In this document: one piece after another, positions 43,613 through 51,936 of the stretch
Numbering within the stretch: position 1 is the first letter of the stretch
Layout: each line of letters begins with the position of its first letter
Assembly (NCBI RefSeq): GCF_900106035.1
Contig: NZ_FNUC01000004.1
Location: forward strand, 1,736,001-1,800,000
Reading direction: 5' to 3'
DNA: 64,000 bases
Origin: Jiangella alba
Lineage (GTDB): Bacteria > Actinomycetota > Actinomycetes > Jiangellales > Jiangellaceae
Position numbers and translations under genes: made by a program
Notes under the pieces: generated by a model
What the model was told of the DNA's origin: nothing
Databases searched by the model: none
What the model saw: the letters and a program-made list of their open reading frames with translations, nothing else

Positions 43613-44442
43613 GACGCATCGTCAGGTCCCTGGCCACGGCCGTGGGAGTCGTCGCCCTGGCCGCCGGCACCGCCACCGGCGCCCAGGGCAGCGAGGAGCC
43701 GGCGGCCGCGGGCTGGGCCCGGCTGGCGCACCTGTCGCCGGACACGCCGGAGGTCGACGTCAGCCTGACCGGCCTCGACGGCGCGTCTGTGCTGGAGCTG
43801 CGGGACGTCGGTTACGGCGACGTGTCCGGCTATGCGCGGCTGCCCGCCGGGACCTACACCGCGGCGATGCGCCCGGCCGGCGCGCCGGCTGACTCCGAGC
43901 CGGTCATCACGGCGGCGGTGGAGATCGAGGACGGGGTCGCGATCACCGTCGCCGCGGTCGGCCTGAACGCCGACCTGTCCGGTCGCATCCTCGTCGACGA
44001 CCTGACGGCGCCGGCGGCGGGCCAGGCGCGGGTGCGGCTGATCTCGGCCGCCGTCTCGTCGCCGTCGGTCACCGTCAAGACCGACACCGGCACCGTCCTG
44101 GCCGACGACGCCGCCTTCGGGACGGCGACCGGCTACAGCGAGGTGCCCGGCGGCCGCTGGACCCTGGACCTCAGCAGCGACGCCGGCACCGGCAGCACGT
44201 CCGTCGACCTCGCCGCCGGCACCGTCAACACGCTCTTCGTCCTCGACGTGGACGGGGCGCTGAGCGTCGTCGGCGTCGTGGACAGCACCGGCACGCCCGA
44301 CGCCCCGGCCGGCGGCGTGCCGACCGGCGGCCGCGGGCTCGAGAACGCACCGGGCTGGACGGCGCCGCTCCGCGCGGTGGTGCTGGCGGCCGGGCTGGCC
44401 GTCGTCACCGCTGTGCTGGCGCGTCGCCGACGAGTGGCATGA
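43609..44442 (+). CDS. DUF4397 surface protein with C-terminal anchor
   Basis: 277 residues. Signal peptide (1-27), two DUF4397 modules (GWARLAHLSPDTPEVDVSL about 33-130; ARVRLISAAVSSPSVTVKT about 140-215), a Pro/Gly linker (DAPAGGVPTGGRG), then a membrane helix and RRRR tail. The architecture is that of a sortase substrate, but no LPXTG is present. It lies between a membrane glycosyltransferase and a class F sortase with 4-bp overlaps on both sides. Confidence 0.82.
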   Translation: MRRIVRSLATAVGVVALAAGTATGAQGSEEPAAAGWARLAHLSPDTPEVDVSLTGLDGASVLELRDVGYGDVSGYARLPAGTYTAAMRPAGAPADSEPVITAAVEIEDGVAITVAAVGLNADLSGRILVDDLTAPAAGQARVRLISAAVSSPSVTVKTDTGTVLADDAAFGTATGYSEVPGGRWTLDLSSDAGTGSTSVDLAAGTVNTLFVLDVDGALSVVGVVDSTGTPDAPAGGVPTGGRGLENAPGWTAPLRAVVLAAGLAVVTAVLARRRRVA

Positions 44443-45038
44443 ATCGAGCGGCGGCGACGCTGGTCGTGGCGGCCGTCGTCGTCGCCGGGCTCGGCGGGTG
44501 CGCGGACGGGACGGAGCCGGCTGTGGGCCGCGCGGCCGCATCGCCCGACGTCGTCACGTCCGTCACGTCCGCCGGGCCGCGCCCGATCCCCGTCGGCGAC
44601 ACGGTGCCGGTGCGCGTGCGGATCCCGGCGATCGGCGTCGACAGTGCGCTGGAGACGCTGCGCCGCGGCGACGACGGGCGGCTGGCCGCACCGGTGGACT
44701 GGCAGACGGCCGGCTGGTTCGCCGGCGGTCCGGTGCCGGGCACGCCCGGCCCGGCCGTCCTCGCCGGGCACGTGGACTCGCCCAGCGGTCCGGCGGTGTT
44801 CGCCGGGCTGGCCCGGCTCAGGCCCGGCGACCGGGTCGAGGTCGAGCTCAGCGACGGCGAAACGGCCGTGTTCGTGGTGGACGGCAGCCGCACGGTGCCG
44901 CAGGCCGACTTCCCGTCCGACGAGGTCTACGGCCCGGTGCCGGACCGCCAGCTGCGGCTGATCACCTGCCACACGTTCGACGAGTCCGCCGGCCACTACG
45001 TCGACAACCTGGTGGTCTTCGCGACGACCGCCATCTGA
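44439..45038 (+). CDS. Class F sortase, lipoprotein form
   Basis: 199 residues. N-terminal lipobox (VVAGLGGC, Cys about residue 21) instead of a simple anchor, then a sortase beta-barrel: RIPAIGVDSALE, catalytic His in AGHVDS and Cys in LRLITCHTFD. The position where class F enzymes usually carry the catalytic Arg (Y-R-D-N) reads Y-V-D-N here, so activity is questionable. Coupled to the DUF4397 gene upstream. Possible role: attaching or processing that protein. Confidence 0.82.
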   Translation: MNRAAATLVVAAVVVAGLGGCADGTEPAVGRAAASPDVVTSVTSAGPRPIPVGDTVPVRVRIPAIGVDSALETLRRGDDGRLAAPVDWQTAGWFAGGPVPGTPGPAVLAGHVDSPSGPAVFAGLARLRPGDRVEVELSDGETAVFVVDGSRTVPQADFPSDEVYGPVPDRQLRLITCHTFDESAGHYVDNLVVFATTAI

Positions 45039-45049
45039 CGCCGCCGCCG

Positions 45050-45313
45050 TCAGCTCGCCCCGTCGGCCGGCGTCGCCGCGATGACGAAGGTGCCCTTGCT
45101 CGGGTAGGTCTCGACGATGCCGCGCTCGCGCAGCAGTTCCAGCGTCCGGCGCACCGTGCCGATGCCCACCCCGTAGGTGCGCGCCATCTCGCGCTCGTTG
45201 GCCAGGCGCCCGCCGACCGTGATCCGGCCCGCGGCGATCTCGGCGAGGAGGTGGTCCGCGAGTCGCACGAAGACGTAGCCGCGCAGCTGGGGATCCGGAT
45301 CGAAGGTCTCCAC
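45050..45313 (-). CDS. Short GntR-type winged-helix regulator
   Basis: 87 residues, essentially only the DNA-binding domain (AGRITVGGRLANEREMARTYGVGIGTVRRTLELLRERGIVETYPSKGTFV, about 29-78). No effector domain is present, so it may be constitutive or work with a partner. It is not a truncation by frameshift: the start and stop are clean. Faces away from the orphan gene at 45495; the shared upstream region holds a dyad. Confidence 0.8.
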   Translation of the reverse strand: METFDPDPQLRGYVFVRLADHLLAEIAAGRITVGGRLANEREMARTYGVGIGTVRRTLELLRERGIVETYPSKGTFVIAATPADGAS

Positions 45314-45355
45314 GGATCCAGAATCTAGAGCTTGCCCGACCTGCGGTTATCACCA

Positions 45356-45385
45356 GGACGCACGGGCGCGCACCCCTGTGCGTCC
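45356..45385. promoter_or_regulatory. Inverted repeat GGACGCAC-N14-GTGCGTCC upstream of GntR gene
   Basis: A perfect 8-bp inverted repeat, about 43 bp upstream of the GntR start, in the 181-bp region between divergent genes. It could be an autoregulatory operator or an RNA hairpin. The remaining part toward 45495 is AT-richer (45408-45450) and may hold the promoter of the orphan gene. Confidence 0.4.
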
Positions 45386-45494
45386 GGCCGCTCCCTACGG
45401 CTCCCCATAGCAATTGTCCGGGGTTCGTGGCACCGTTTAGCTATTTGCAATGTACTCGCGACCCCGTCCCCGGGGGATCGGAGACCGATCCGAC

Positions 45495-46202
45495 ATGCTG
45501 CCTCGCCTGCACTACGCCGCCTTCCACATCCCGGCACTGGCGCCCGACCGGCCGCTGCCGGTCGTCCAGATCAGGCGGCCGGACGGCACCCTGATCGACG
45601 CGGTCCGCGGCCAGCCGTTCGTGCCGGGCCCGCGCGGCTGGGACGCGCTGGTCCGGCGCCTGGGCTACCGGCCGGTCACCCGCTGGAGCGAGACCGACGT
45701 CGGACTGGGCGGCGGTGCGGCCCACCTGTGCAAGGTCGAGCCGCTGCCGGCCGGCCCGCCACCGGACGCGGGCCTGGAACCGCCTTGTGCCGCCTCGATC
45801 GTGCTGTCGCGCACCGACGCCGAACGGCTCGCCGTCCACCGTGGGAACGGCGCCGCCGGTGAGTCCGACGCCAGGGCCGGCGACCTCATCGTGTGCGAGT
45901 ACGCCGCCGGTCACCGGCTGCCGCACATCGGGCTGGGCCAGCCGCGCGACCACGCCGCCGTCAGCACGCAGCCGTGGTGGTGGCTGCTCTGGTATGCCGA
46001 CGACGTCATGCTCACCGAGGCGCTGCCCTGCGTCGCCGAGGGGCCGGCGCCTGACGGCGGCCGCGCCGTCGACGCCTGCTCGCTGCCGCGGGGCCACGAC
46101 GACGCCAGCCCGCCGCACAGCTGGCAGCTCGCCGACGTCCCGCCGGTCAAGGCCGCGGGCGGGCCGGGACCGAGGGCGGTGCGCCGCCCGGGCGCGCGGT
46201 GA
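45495..46202 (+). CDS. Hypothetical protein, unrecognised
   Basis: 235 residues from ATG 45495 (an ATG at 45450 would add 15 residues). No signal peptide or membrane segment. There are Trp-rich (TQPWWWLLWYADDVML) and several Cys/His positions (CKVEPLP, PPCAASIVL, CEYAAGH, CVAEGP, CSLPRGHDD) but no motif I can name. Codon usage matches its neighbours, which supports a real gene. Convergent with the L,D-transpeptidase gene. Confidence 0.5.
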   Translation: MLPRLHYAAFHIPALAPDRPLPVVQIRRPDGTLIDAVRGQPFVPGPRGWDALVRRLGYRPVTRWSETDVGLGGGAAHLCKVEPLPAGPPPDAGLEPPCAASIVLSRTDAERLAVHRGNGAAGESDARAGDLIVCEYAAGHRLPHIGLGQPRDHAAVSTQPWWWLLWYADDVMLTEALPCVAEGPAPDGGRAVDACSLPRGHDDASPPHSWQLADVPPVKAAGGPGPRAVRRPGAR

Positions 46203-46252
46203 CGCGCCGACGGCGGCCGGGGAGCCCCCGGCCGCCGTCGGTCAGCGGGACG

Positions 46253-47392
46253 TCAGGACCAGTAGACGATGACGGTGTCGCCGACGTTGACCTGGTCGAA
46301 CAGCGACTTGATGGCGTCGCGGTCGCGGACGTTGACGCAGCCGTGCGAACCGCCGTTGTAGCCGTTGGCCGCGAAGTCGGGGGAGTAGTGCACCGCCTGG
46401 CCGCCGCTGAAGAACATCGCGAACGGCATCGGGGTGTCGTACAGCGACGACACGTGGTCGCGCGACTTGGAGTTCACCTGGAACGCGCCCTCGCGGGTGG
46501 GCAGCTCGTCGGTGCCGAACCGGACGTCGAGGGTCATGCGCACCTCGCCGTCGATGACCCAGCGCAGTGAGTTCGTCGACTTGTCGATGCACAGCACCCG
46601 GCCGGTGAGGCAGCGCGGGTCGAGGCCGTCGGTGTCGCCGCCGTTGTTCTCGGGCTCGCGGTTGTGCAGTTCGTCGTCGGTGGGCGTGCGGGTCATCTCG
46701 ACGATCTTGTCCCAGGTGCGCTGGTCGACCTCGCCGGTGGCGGGGAAGCCGCGCTTGTCCTGGAAGCCCTTGATCGACGCGGTGGTGGTATCGCCGTAGG
46801 TGTCGGTGACCTCGCCGCTGAACCAGCCGATCTGCACGAGCCGGGCCTGCAGCTCGCGGACCTGGTCGCCGGTGTCGCCGGGGCCGAGGATGGTCGGGCC
46901 GGCCGTGAGCACGTTGTTCAGCTCGTCCTCGGTGGGCGTCTTCGTCATTCCGACCAGGGTGTCCCAGGTGGCCTGGTCGACCGCGCCGGTGGCCGGCAGC
47001 TCGCGCTTGCCCTGGAACCCGGCGACGGCGGCGGCGGTGACGTCGTCGAACTCGCCGTTGATCTTGGGTTCGTACCATTGCAGCTGCTTGAGCCGGGCCT
47101 GCAGTTCGCGCACCTGGTCGCCGCTGGCGCCGGCGACCATCAGCGCCTCCGGCGTGGGCGTGGTGGTGGGAGTCGGCGTCGGGGTGACCGTCGGGGTGGG
47201 TGTCGCCGTCGGGGTCGGGGTGTCCGATGGCTCCTCGGCCGGGAGCGTCGCGGTCTGGCCGGACCGCTCCGGGCTGGCCGACGCCGGCTCGTCGCGCCCG
47301 AACTGGTTCCAGCCGATGAGCACGGCCGACACCACGGCGACGGCGAGCACGGCGATGAGCGCGCCCGTGCCGGCCTTCCTGCCACGCGTCAC
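46253..47392 (-). CDS. L,D-transpeptidase with two peptidoglycan-binding domains
   Basis: 379 residues. Membrane anchor (about 9-28), a Thr-Pro repeat linker (about 55-82), two PG_binding_1 modules (GDQVRELQARLKQLQWY about 90-150; GDQVRELQARLVQIGWF about 175-235), and a C-terminal YkuD domain with HYSPDFAANGYNGGSHGCVNVRD, the SHGC catalytic His-Cys. Forms 3-3 cross-links in the cell wall. Start ATG 47392. Divergent from mshA. Confidence 0.92.
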   Translation of the reverse strand: MTRGRKAGTGALIAVLAVAVVSAVLIGWNQFGRDEPASASPERSGQTATLPAEEPSDTPTPTATPTPTVTPTPTPTTTPTPEALMVAGASGDQVRELQARLKQLQWYEPKINGEFDDVTAAAVAGFQGKRELPATGAVDQATWDTLVGMTKTPTEDELNNVLTAGPTILGPGDTGDQVRELQARLVQIGWFSGEVTDTYGDTTTASIKGFQDKRGFPATGEVDQRTWDKIVEMTRTPTDDELHNREPENNGGDTDGLDPRCLTGRVLCIDKSTNSLRWVIDGEVRMTLDVRFGTDELPTREGAFQVNSKSRDHVSSLYDTPMPFAMFFSGGQAVHYSPDFAANGYNGGSHGCVNVRDRDAIKSLFDQVNVGDTVIVYWS

Positions 47393-47468
47393 GATCGTTC
47401 CTCCCCCTCTTGACGGCGTCCCCTCGACGCCGCTCCCACCCTTGAAGACTCACGAAGTCGCGACCAGG

Positions 47469-47488
47469 TTGCCGCATGGAGGCGGCAA
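47469..47488. promoter_or_regulatory. Inverted repeat TTGCCGC-N6-GCGGCAA in ldt-mshA spacer
   Basis: A perfect 7-bp inverted repeat in the 227-bp divergent region 47393-47619. It could be an operator for either gene. An AT-rich patch at 47540-47565 is the best candidate for promoter DNA; no consensus promoter stands out. Confidence 0.35.
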
Positions 47489-47619
47489 TCTCCATCACGA
47501 CTCGGTATCGGCCACAGGGATTTCTCGGGCGATGTGCAGTTTTTCAGTCAAAACAGCAGCAATCGAGCGCACTGTGCCAGGGAATCGGCCGCCGCCGCAG
47601 GCGGTTGCACAGATTTGTG

Positions 47620-48888
47620 ATGCCGGGCACGCGCGGACCGCGCAGGGTGATGATGCTGAGCGTCCACACCTCACCGCTCGACCAGCCCGGCGGCGGCAAC
47701 GCCGGCGGCATGAACGTGTACGTCGTCGAGCTGGCCCGGCGGCTGGCGGCGCTCGGCGTCGAGGTCGAGGTCTTCACCCGGGCCACGTCGTCCGGCCAGC
47801 CGCCGGTGGTCGAGACCGAGCCGGGCGTGCTGGTCCGCCACGTGGCGGCCGGTCCGTACGAGCTGCTGCCGATCGCCGAGGTGCCCGCGCAGCTGTGCGC
47901 GTTCACGTCCGGCGTGCTGCGGGCCGAGGCGCGCCGCCCGCCCGGCTGGTACGACCTCGTCCACTCGCACTACTGGCTGTCCGGCCACGTCGGCTGGCTG
48001 GCCACCAGCCGCTGGGGCGTCCCGCTGGTGCATTCCATGCACACCATGTCCAAGGTGAAGAACCTCTCGCTGGCCGAGGGCGAGCGGCCGGAGCCGCGCG
48101 AGCGAGAGCTGGGCGAGGAGCAGGTCGTCGCGGCCGCCGACCTGCTGGTGGCCAGCACCGACGACGAAGCCGCCCAGCTGGTCGGGCTGTACGGCGCCGA
48201 TCCCGCCCGGGTGGCGACGGTCCCGCCGGGGGTCGACCTCGACGTGTTCGCGCCCGGCCCGGCGGCCGCGGCCCGGGCCCGGCTGGGGCTGCCCGCCGAC
48301 GCCGTCGTGCTGCTGTTCGCCGGGCGCATCCAGCCGCTCAAGGCGCCGGACGTGCTGGTGCGGGCGGCGTCGCTGCTGCTGGCCCGCGACCCCGCGCTGC
48401 GCGAGCGGCTGGTGGTCGCCGTCGTGGGCGGGCCGTCGGGGTCCGGCTTCGCCGAACCGCACGCCCTGACCCGCCTGGCCGACTGTCTCGACGTCGCCGA
48501 CGTGGTGCGGTTCGAGCCGCCGGTCGGGCAGCGCGAACTGGCGGACTGGTACCGCGCCGCCGACGTCACCGCGGTCCCGTCCTACAGCGAGTCGTTCGGG
48601 CTGGTCGCGCTGGAGGCGCAGGCCTGCGGCACGCCGGTCGTCGCGGCCGCGGTGGGCGGGCTGCGCACCGCCGTCGCCCACGGCGTGTCCGGCCTGCTGG
48701 TCGACGGTCACGACCCGGCCGACTGGGCCGACGCGTTCGCCGGGCTGATCGGCGACCCCGACCGCCTGCGCCGGCTCGGCGCCGGCGCCGTCGCGCACGC
48801 CGCGGAGTTCGGCTGGGACGCCACCGCGGCCCGTATGCTCGACGTCTACGCCCGAGCGATGCGGCACCGGCAGGTGATGACGGCATGA
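47620..48888 (+). CDS. mshA: D-inositol-3-phosphate glycosyltransferase
   Basis: 422 residues. GT4 enzyme transferring GlcNAc from UDP-GlcNAc to 1-L-myo-inositol-1-phosphate, the first step of mycothiol synthesis. Motifs: [26 protein letters not shown] near the N-terminus, [35 protein letters not shown], and [20 protein letters not shown] (E-x7-E). The open frame runs upstream to 47476 but that part lacks family similarity; ATG 47620 (or GTG 47617) gives the usual length. Coupled to the YbjN gene. Confidence 0.93.
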   Translation: MPGTRGPRRVMMLSVHTSPLDQPGGGNAGGMNVYVVELARRLAALGVEVEVFTRATSSGQPPVVETEPGVLVRHVAAGPYELLPIAEVPAQLCAFTSGVLRAEARRPPGWYDLVHSHYWLSGHVGWLATSRWGVPLVHSMHTMSKVKNLSLAEGERPEPRERELGEEQVVAAADLLVASTDDEAAQLVGLYGADPARVATVPPGVDLDVFAPGPAAAARARLGLPADAVVLLFAGRIQPLKAPDVLVRAASLLLARDPALRERLVVAVVGGPSGSGFAEPHALTRLADCLDVADVVRFEPPVGQRELADWYRAADVTAVPSYSESFGLVALEAQACGTPVVAAAVGGLRTAVAHGVSGLLVDGHDPADWADAFAGLIGDPDRLRRLGAGAVAHAAEFGWDATAARMLDVYARAMRHRQVMTA

Positions 48889-49379
48889 CGACCGACGACG
48901 GTCCCGCCGCGGTCGTCCGCGCCTACCTGCGCGACTCCGGGCAGCCGTGGGACGAGCCCGCGCCCGGCGAGTTCGCCGTGGAACTGCCCGGCGAGCGCAA
49001 GCTGAAGACGTCCTGCAGCCTCGCCGTCCGCGACCACAGCCTGGTCGTCAACGCGTTCGTCGCCCGCAGGCCCGACGAGAACCACGAGGGCGTCTACCGC
49101 TGGCTGCTCGAGCGCAACGCCCGGCTGTCCGGCATCGCGTTCGCCGTCGACCACGCCGGCGACGTGTACCTCGTCGGCCGGCTGCCGCTGCACGCCGTCA
49201 CCGCCGACGAGGTCGACCGCCTGCTCGGCATCGTGCTCGGCACCGCCGACTCCTCCTTCAACACCATCCTCGAGCTGGGCTTCGCGTCGTCCATCCGGCG
49301 CGAGTGGGAGTGGCGGCTGGCGCGCGGCGAGTCCACCCGCAACCTGGCCGCGTTCGAGCACCTGAGGCCCGCACCGTAA
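48885..49379 (+). CDS. YbjN-domain protein
   Basis: 164 residues. YbjN/type III secretion chaperone-like fold: [71 protein letters not shown]. Conserved neighbour of mshA and gpmA in actinobacteria; molecular role unknown. Its ATG overlaps the mshA stop by 4 bp. Confidence 0.88.
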   Translation: MTTDDGPAAVVRAYLRDSGQPWDEPAPGEFAVELPGERKLKTSCSLAVRDHSLVVNAFVARRPDENHEGVYRWLLERNARLSGIAFAVDHAGDVYLVGRLPLHAVTADEVDRLLGIVLGTADSSFNTILELGFASSIRREWEWRLARGESTRNLAAFEHLRPAP

Positions 49380-49389
49380 GCTGAGCGCC

Positions 49390-50136
49390 ATGACCTATCG
49401 CCTGGTGCTGCTCCGTCACGGCGAGAGCGAGTGGAACGCGAAGAACCTGTTCACCGGGTGGGTCGACGTCGACCTCACCGCGAAAGGCGAGGCCGAGGCC
49501 CGGCGCGGCGGCGAGCTGCTGAAGGCGCGCGACGTGCTGCCCGACGTCCTGCACACCAGCGTGCTGCGCAGGGCCATCCGCACCGCCAACATCACCCTCG
49601 ACGTCGCCGACCGGCACTGGATCCCGGTGCGCCGGCACTGGCGGCTGAACGAGCGCCACTACGGCGCGCTGCAGGGCAAAGACAAGAAGCAGACGCTGGC
49701 CGAGTTCGGCGAAGAGCAGTTCATGCTCTGGCGGCGCTCATACGACACCCCGCCGCCGCCCATCGACCCGGGCGACGAGTTCGCGCAGACCGGCGAGCCG
49801 CGCTACGCCGACCTCCCGCCCGAGCTGCTGCCGGCCACCGAGTGCCTGAAGGACGTGCTCGAGCGGTTCCTGCCGTACTGGTACGACGCCATCGTGCCCG
49901 ACCTCCGCCGCGGCCAGACGGTCGCCGTCGTCGCGCACGGCAACTCGCTGCGCGCGCTGGTCAAGCACCTCGACGGCATCTCCGACGACGCCATCGCCGG
50001 GCTGAACATCCCCACCGGCGTGCCGCTGCTGTACGAGCTGGACGAGTCGCTGCGCCCGGTCGCCAAGGGCGGCGAGTACCTCGACCCCGACGCCGCCGCG
50101 GCGGCCATCGAGGCGGTCAGGAACCAGGGCCGCTGA
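49390..50136 (+). CDS. gpmA: 2,3-bisphosphoglycerate-dependent phosphoglycerate mutase
   Basis: 248 residues. Glycolytic interconversion of 3- and 2-phosphoglycerate. [10 protein letters not shown] with phospho-acceptor His at about residue 11, [31 protein letters not shown], and the second catalytic His in [14 protein letters not shown]. Ten bases after the YbjN stop, so probably on the mshA transcript. Followed by a strong hairpin. Confidence 0.95.
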   Translation: MTYRLVLLRHGESEWNAKNLFTGWVDVDLTAKGEAEARRGGELLKARDVLPDVLHTSVLRRAIRTANITLDVADRHWIPVRRHWRLNERHYGALQGKDKKQTLAEFGEEQFMLWRRSYDTPPPPIDPGDEFAQTGEPRYADLPPELLPATECLKDVLERFLPYWYDAIVPDLRRGQTVAVVAHGNSLRALVKHLDGISDDAIAGLNIPTGVPLLYELDESLRPVAKGGEYLDPDAAAAAIEAVRNQGR

Positions 50137-50153
50137 CCCCGTCACCCACCCGT

Positions 50154-50194
50154 CCGAAGGGCGTCACCAGGCTGGTCCTGGTGGCGCCCTTCGG
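50154..50194 (+). terminator. 18-bp hairpin terminator after gpmA
   Basis: CCGAAGGGCGTCACCAGG pairs with CCTGGTGGCGCCCTTCGG over a 5-nt loop, with one G-U wobble in the RNA. It begins 17 bases after the gpmA stop and lies before the promoter of the next regulator. Confidence 0.8.
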
Positions 50195-50236
50195 CCGCGT
50201 ATAGTCCGACCAGGGTGTCAAGGGGGAACGTGTCGC

Positions 50237-50953
50237 ATGGCAGTGACAGACGTCGCCATCGAGAAGATCAAGCAGATGATCGTCAGCGGGGAGCTGAGCC
50301 CCGGTGACCGGCTGCCGCGCGAGGCCGACCTCGCCGAACGGCTCGGGTTGTCGCGCAGTTCCCTGCGCGAGGCGGTGCGCGCGCTGTCGCTGATCCACGT
50401 GCTCGACGTACGGCAGGGTGACGGCACCTACGTCACCAGCCTGTCGCCCAACCTGCTGCTCGACGCCATGGCGTTCGTCGTCGACTTCCACCGCGACGAC
50501 ACCGTGCTGCACTTCCTCGAGGTGCGCCGCGTCATCGAGCCGGCCGCCGCGGCCATGGCGGCGGTGCGCATGAGCGACGACGCCATCGCGAAGCTCGAGG
50601 AGATCATGGCGCCGCTCGACCCCGACACCGGCGTCGAGGAGCTCGTCGCCAGCGACCTCGAGTTCCACCGGCTGATCGCCGAGGGCTCCGGCAACCCGGT
50701 GCTCTGCTCGCTGGTCGAGAGCCTGTCCGGTCCCACGCACCGGGCCCGGGTCTGGCGCGGCCTGACCCAGGAGGAGGCGGTGGCCCGCACGCTCGCCGAG
50801 CACCGCGCCATCGTCCAGGCCATCCGGTCGCGCCAGCCCGACGTCGCCCGCTCCTGGGCCACCGTCCACGTCGCCGGGGTCGAGCAGTGGCTCCGCGACG
50901 CTTTGACCCCGGCCCGCGACAGCGCCGAGCCCTCGATGACTGAGTCCGAATGA
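50237..50953 (+). CDS. FadR-subfamily GntR regulator
   Basis: 238 residues. Winged helix SGELSPGDRLPREADLAERLGLSRSSLREAVRALSLIHVLDVRQGDGTYV (about 16-66), then an FCD domain (about 85-220) with DLEFHRLIAEGSGNPVLCSLVE. No metabolic gene is adjacent; it sits alone between two hairpins. ATG 50237 follows AAGGGGGAACG. Distinct in sequence from the FadR-type protein at 19205. Confidence 0.86.
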   Translation: MAVTDVAIEKIKQMIVSGELSPGDRLPREADLAERLGLSRSSLREAVRALSLIHVLDVRQGDGTYVTSLSPNLLLDAMAFVVDFHRDDTVLHFLEVRRVIEPAAAAMAAVRMSDDAIAKLEEIMAPLDPDTGVEELVASDLEFHRLIAEGSGNPVLCSLVESLSGPTHRARVWRGLTQEEAVARTLAEHRAIVQAIRSRQPDVARSWATVHVAGVEQWLRDALTPARDSAEPSMTESE

Positions 50954-50972
50954 GTCCCGGGTGGCGGAGTTC

Positions 50973-51046
50973 GGTGAGCACCATGACCATGGCGCTGTAG
51001 TTGCTGCTCTGGCGACACGAATAGCGCCATCACCGTGGTTCTCACC
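50973..51046. repeat. 24-bp imperfect inverted repeat between convergent genes
   Basis: Arms at 50973-50996 and 51023-51046 match at 20 of 24 positions around a 26-bp centre that contains further GGCG/CGCC pairing. It lies between the FadR gene and phoU, both ending here, so it could be a bidirectional terminator. Its size and symmetry also suit a small palindromic repeat element. Confidence 0.55.
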
Positions 51047-51084
51047 CGCGCGACCAGCCACCCAGGCGTCACGGGGAACTACAT

Positions 51085-51771
51085 CTAGTGGCCGGCGCCG
51101 CTGTCGGCCCACTCGATCTCGCCGGTGACCAGGTAGCGGACGTTCGTGGCGATGTGCACGGCGTGGTCGGCGAAGCGCTCGTAGTAGCGGCCGAGCAGCG
51201 CGATGTCGATGGCCGCCTCGACGCCGCGGTTCCAGTCGTCGTCGAGGATCTCGTGGAACAGCGACCGGTGCAGGTGGTCCATCTCGTTGTCGTCCTGCGC
51301 CAGCTCCGCGGCGGCGTCGAGGTCGCGGGTGCGCAGCACCTCGGTGGCCTTGGTCGACATCTCGCAGGCGGCCTTGCCCATGGCGGCGAAGGTGTCGCGC
51401 AGCTCTTCGGGCACGGCGTGGTCGGGGTAGCGCATGCGCGCGACCTTGGCGACGTGGACGGCGAGGTCGCCCATGCGCTCGGCGTCGGACGTGCTGCGCA
51501 GCGCGGACGTGACGATGCGCAGCTCGGACGCGACCGGGCCCTGGGTGGCCATCAGCTCCAGGACCTGTTCGTCGATCTCGAGCTGGTCGCGGTTGATGCT
51601 GGAATCGGACGCCATGGCCTGCTCGGCGGCGTCGAGGTCGGCCTCGAGCAGCGCCTTGGTGGCCAGCCCCATCAGCTCACCGGTCTTGCGGATCATCCCG
51701 ATCAGCCGGCCGTTGACCTCGTCGAGCTGCTCGTGGTACGCCTCGCGCATTGGCTTCGTCATCCCTGTCAT
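51085..51771 (-). CDS. phoU: Phosphate signalling complex protein PhoU
   Basis: 228 residues, two PhoU three-helix repeats (about 10-100, 115-205) each with the metal-binding E/DxxxD pattern (RSTSDAERMGDLAVHVAK; GRYYERFADHAVHIATNV). Negative modulator of phosphate-starvation signalling between the Pst transporter and the SenX3 kinase. ATG 51771; internal ATGs at 51762 and 51750 are possible. Divergent from senX3 with PHO-box-like repeats between. Confidence 0.94.
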   Translation of the reverse strand: MTGMTKPMREAYHEQLDEVNGRLIGMIRKTGELMGLATKALLEADLDAAEQAMASDSSINRDQLEIDEQVLELMATQGPVASELRIVTSALRSTSDAERMGDLAVHVAKVARMRYPDHAVPEELRDTFAAMGKAACEMSTKATEVLRTRDLDAAAELAQDDNEMDHLHRSLFHEILDDDWNRGVEAAIDIALLGRYYERFADHAVHIATNVRYLVTGEIEWADSGAGH

Positions 51772-51839
51772 CCTGTGGGTAGGCAGGTTTCTCCTGTCTG
51801 ATCAGCCTAGGTGCACGAAGTGGACGCCCAGGGCGGCAA

Positions 51840-51868
51840 GGTGAATGGGCCGCGAAGTCTCGGTGAAC
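51840..51868. promoter_or_regulatory. PHO-box-like direct repeats in phoU-senX3 spacer
   Basis: Three 7-mers at exactly 11-bp intervals: GGTGAAT (51840), CGCGAAG (51851), GGTGAAC (51862). On the other strand these read as GTTCACC-type units, the PhoP/RegX3 binding pattern (7-bp repeat, 4-bp spacer). Further weaker GAA-centred units continue to about 51914 at 10-13-bp steps. Probably autoregulation of senX3-regX3 and phoU. Confidence 0.65.
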
Positions 51869-51936
51869 AAGGGACCGAAACTGCGGCGTGAAGTGTCTTG
51901 AAGTGGAGATGAACTCCGCTGTGGCACATACCATCG

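Noticed and set aside
45050-45313. Pseudogene remnant of a larger GntR regulator
   Set aside because: Start, stop and the entire winged helix are intact and no effector-domain remnants follow in other frames; short YtrA-like GntR proteins exist.
47476-47619. Upstream start for mshA giving 470 residues
   Set aside because: The extra 48 residues lack similarity to MshA and overlap the divergent promoter region and its dyad.
50197-50215. Second fucose-type operator before the FadR gene at 50237 (ATAGTCCGACCAG)
   Set aside because: Only one half-site (GACCA) matches; the dyad is broken, so it was not counted as part of the fuconate regulon.
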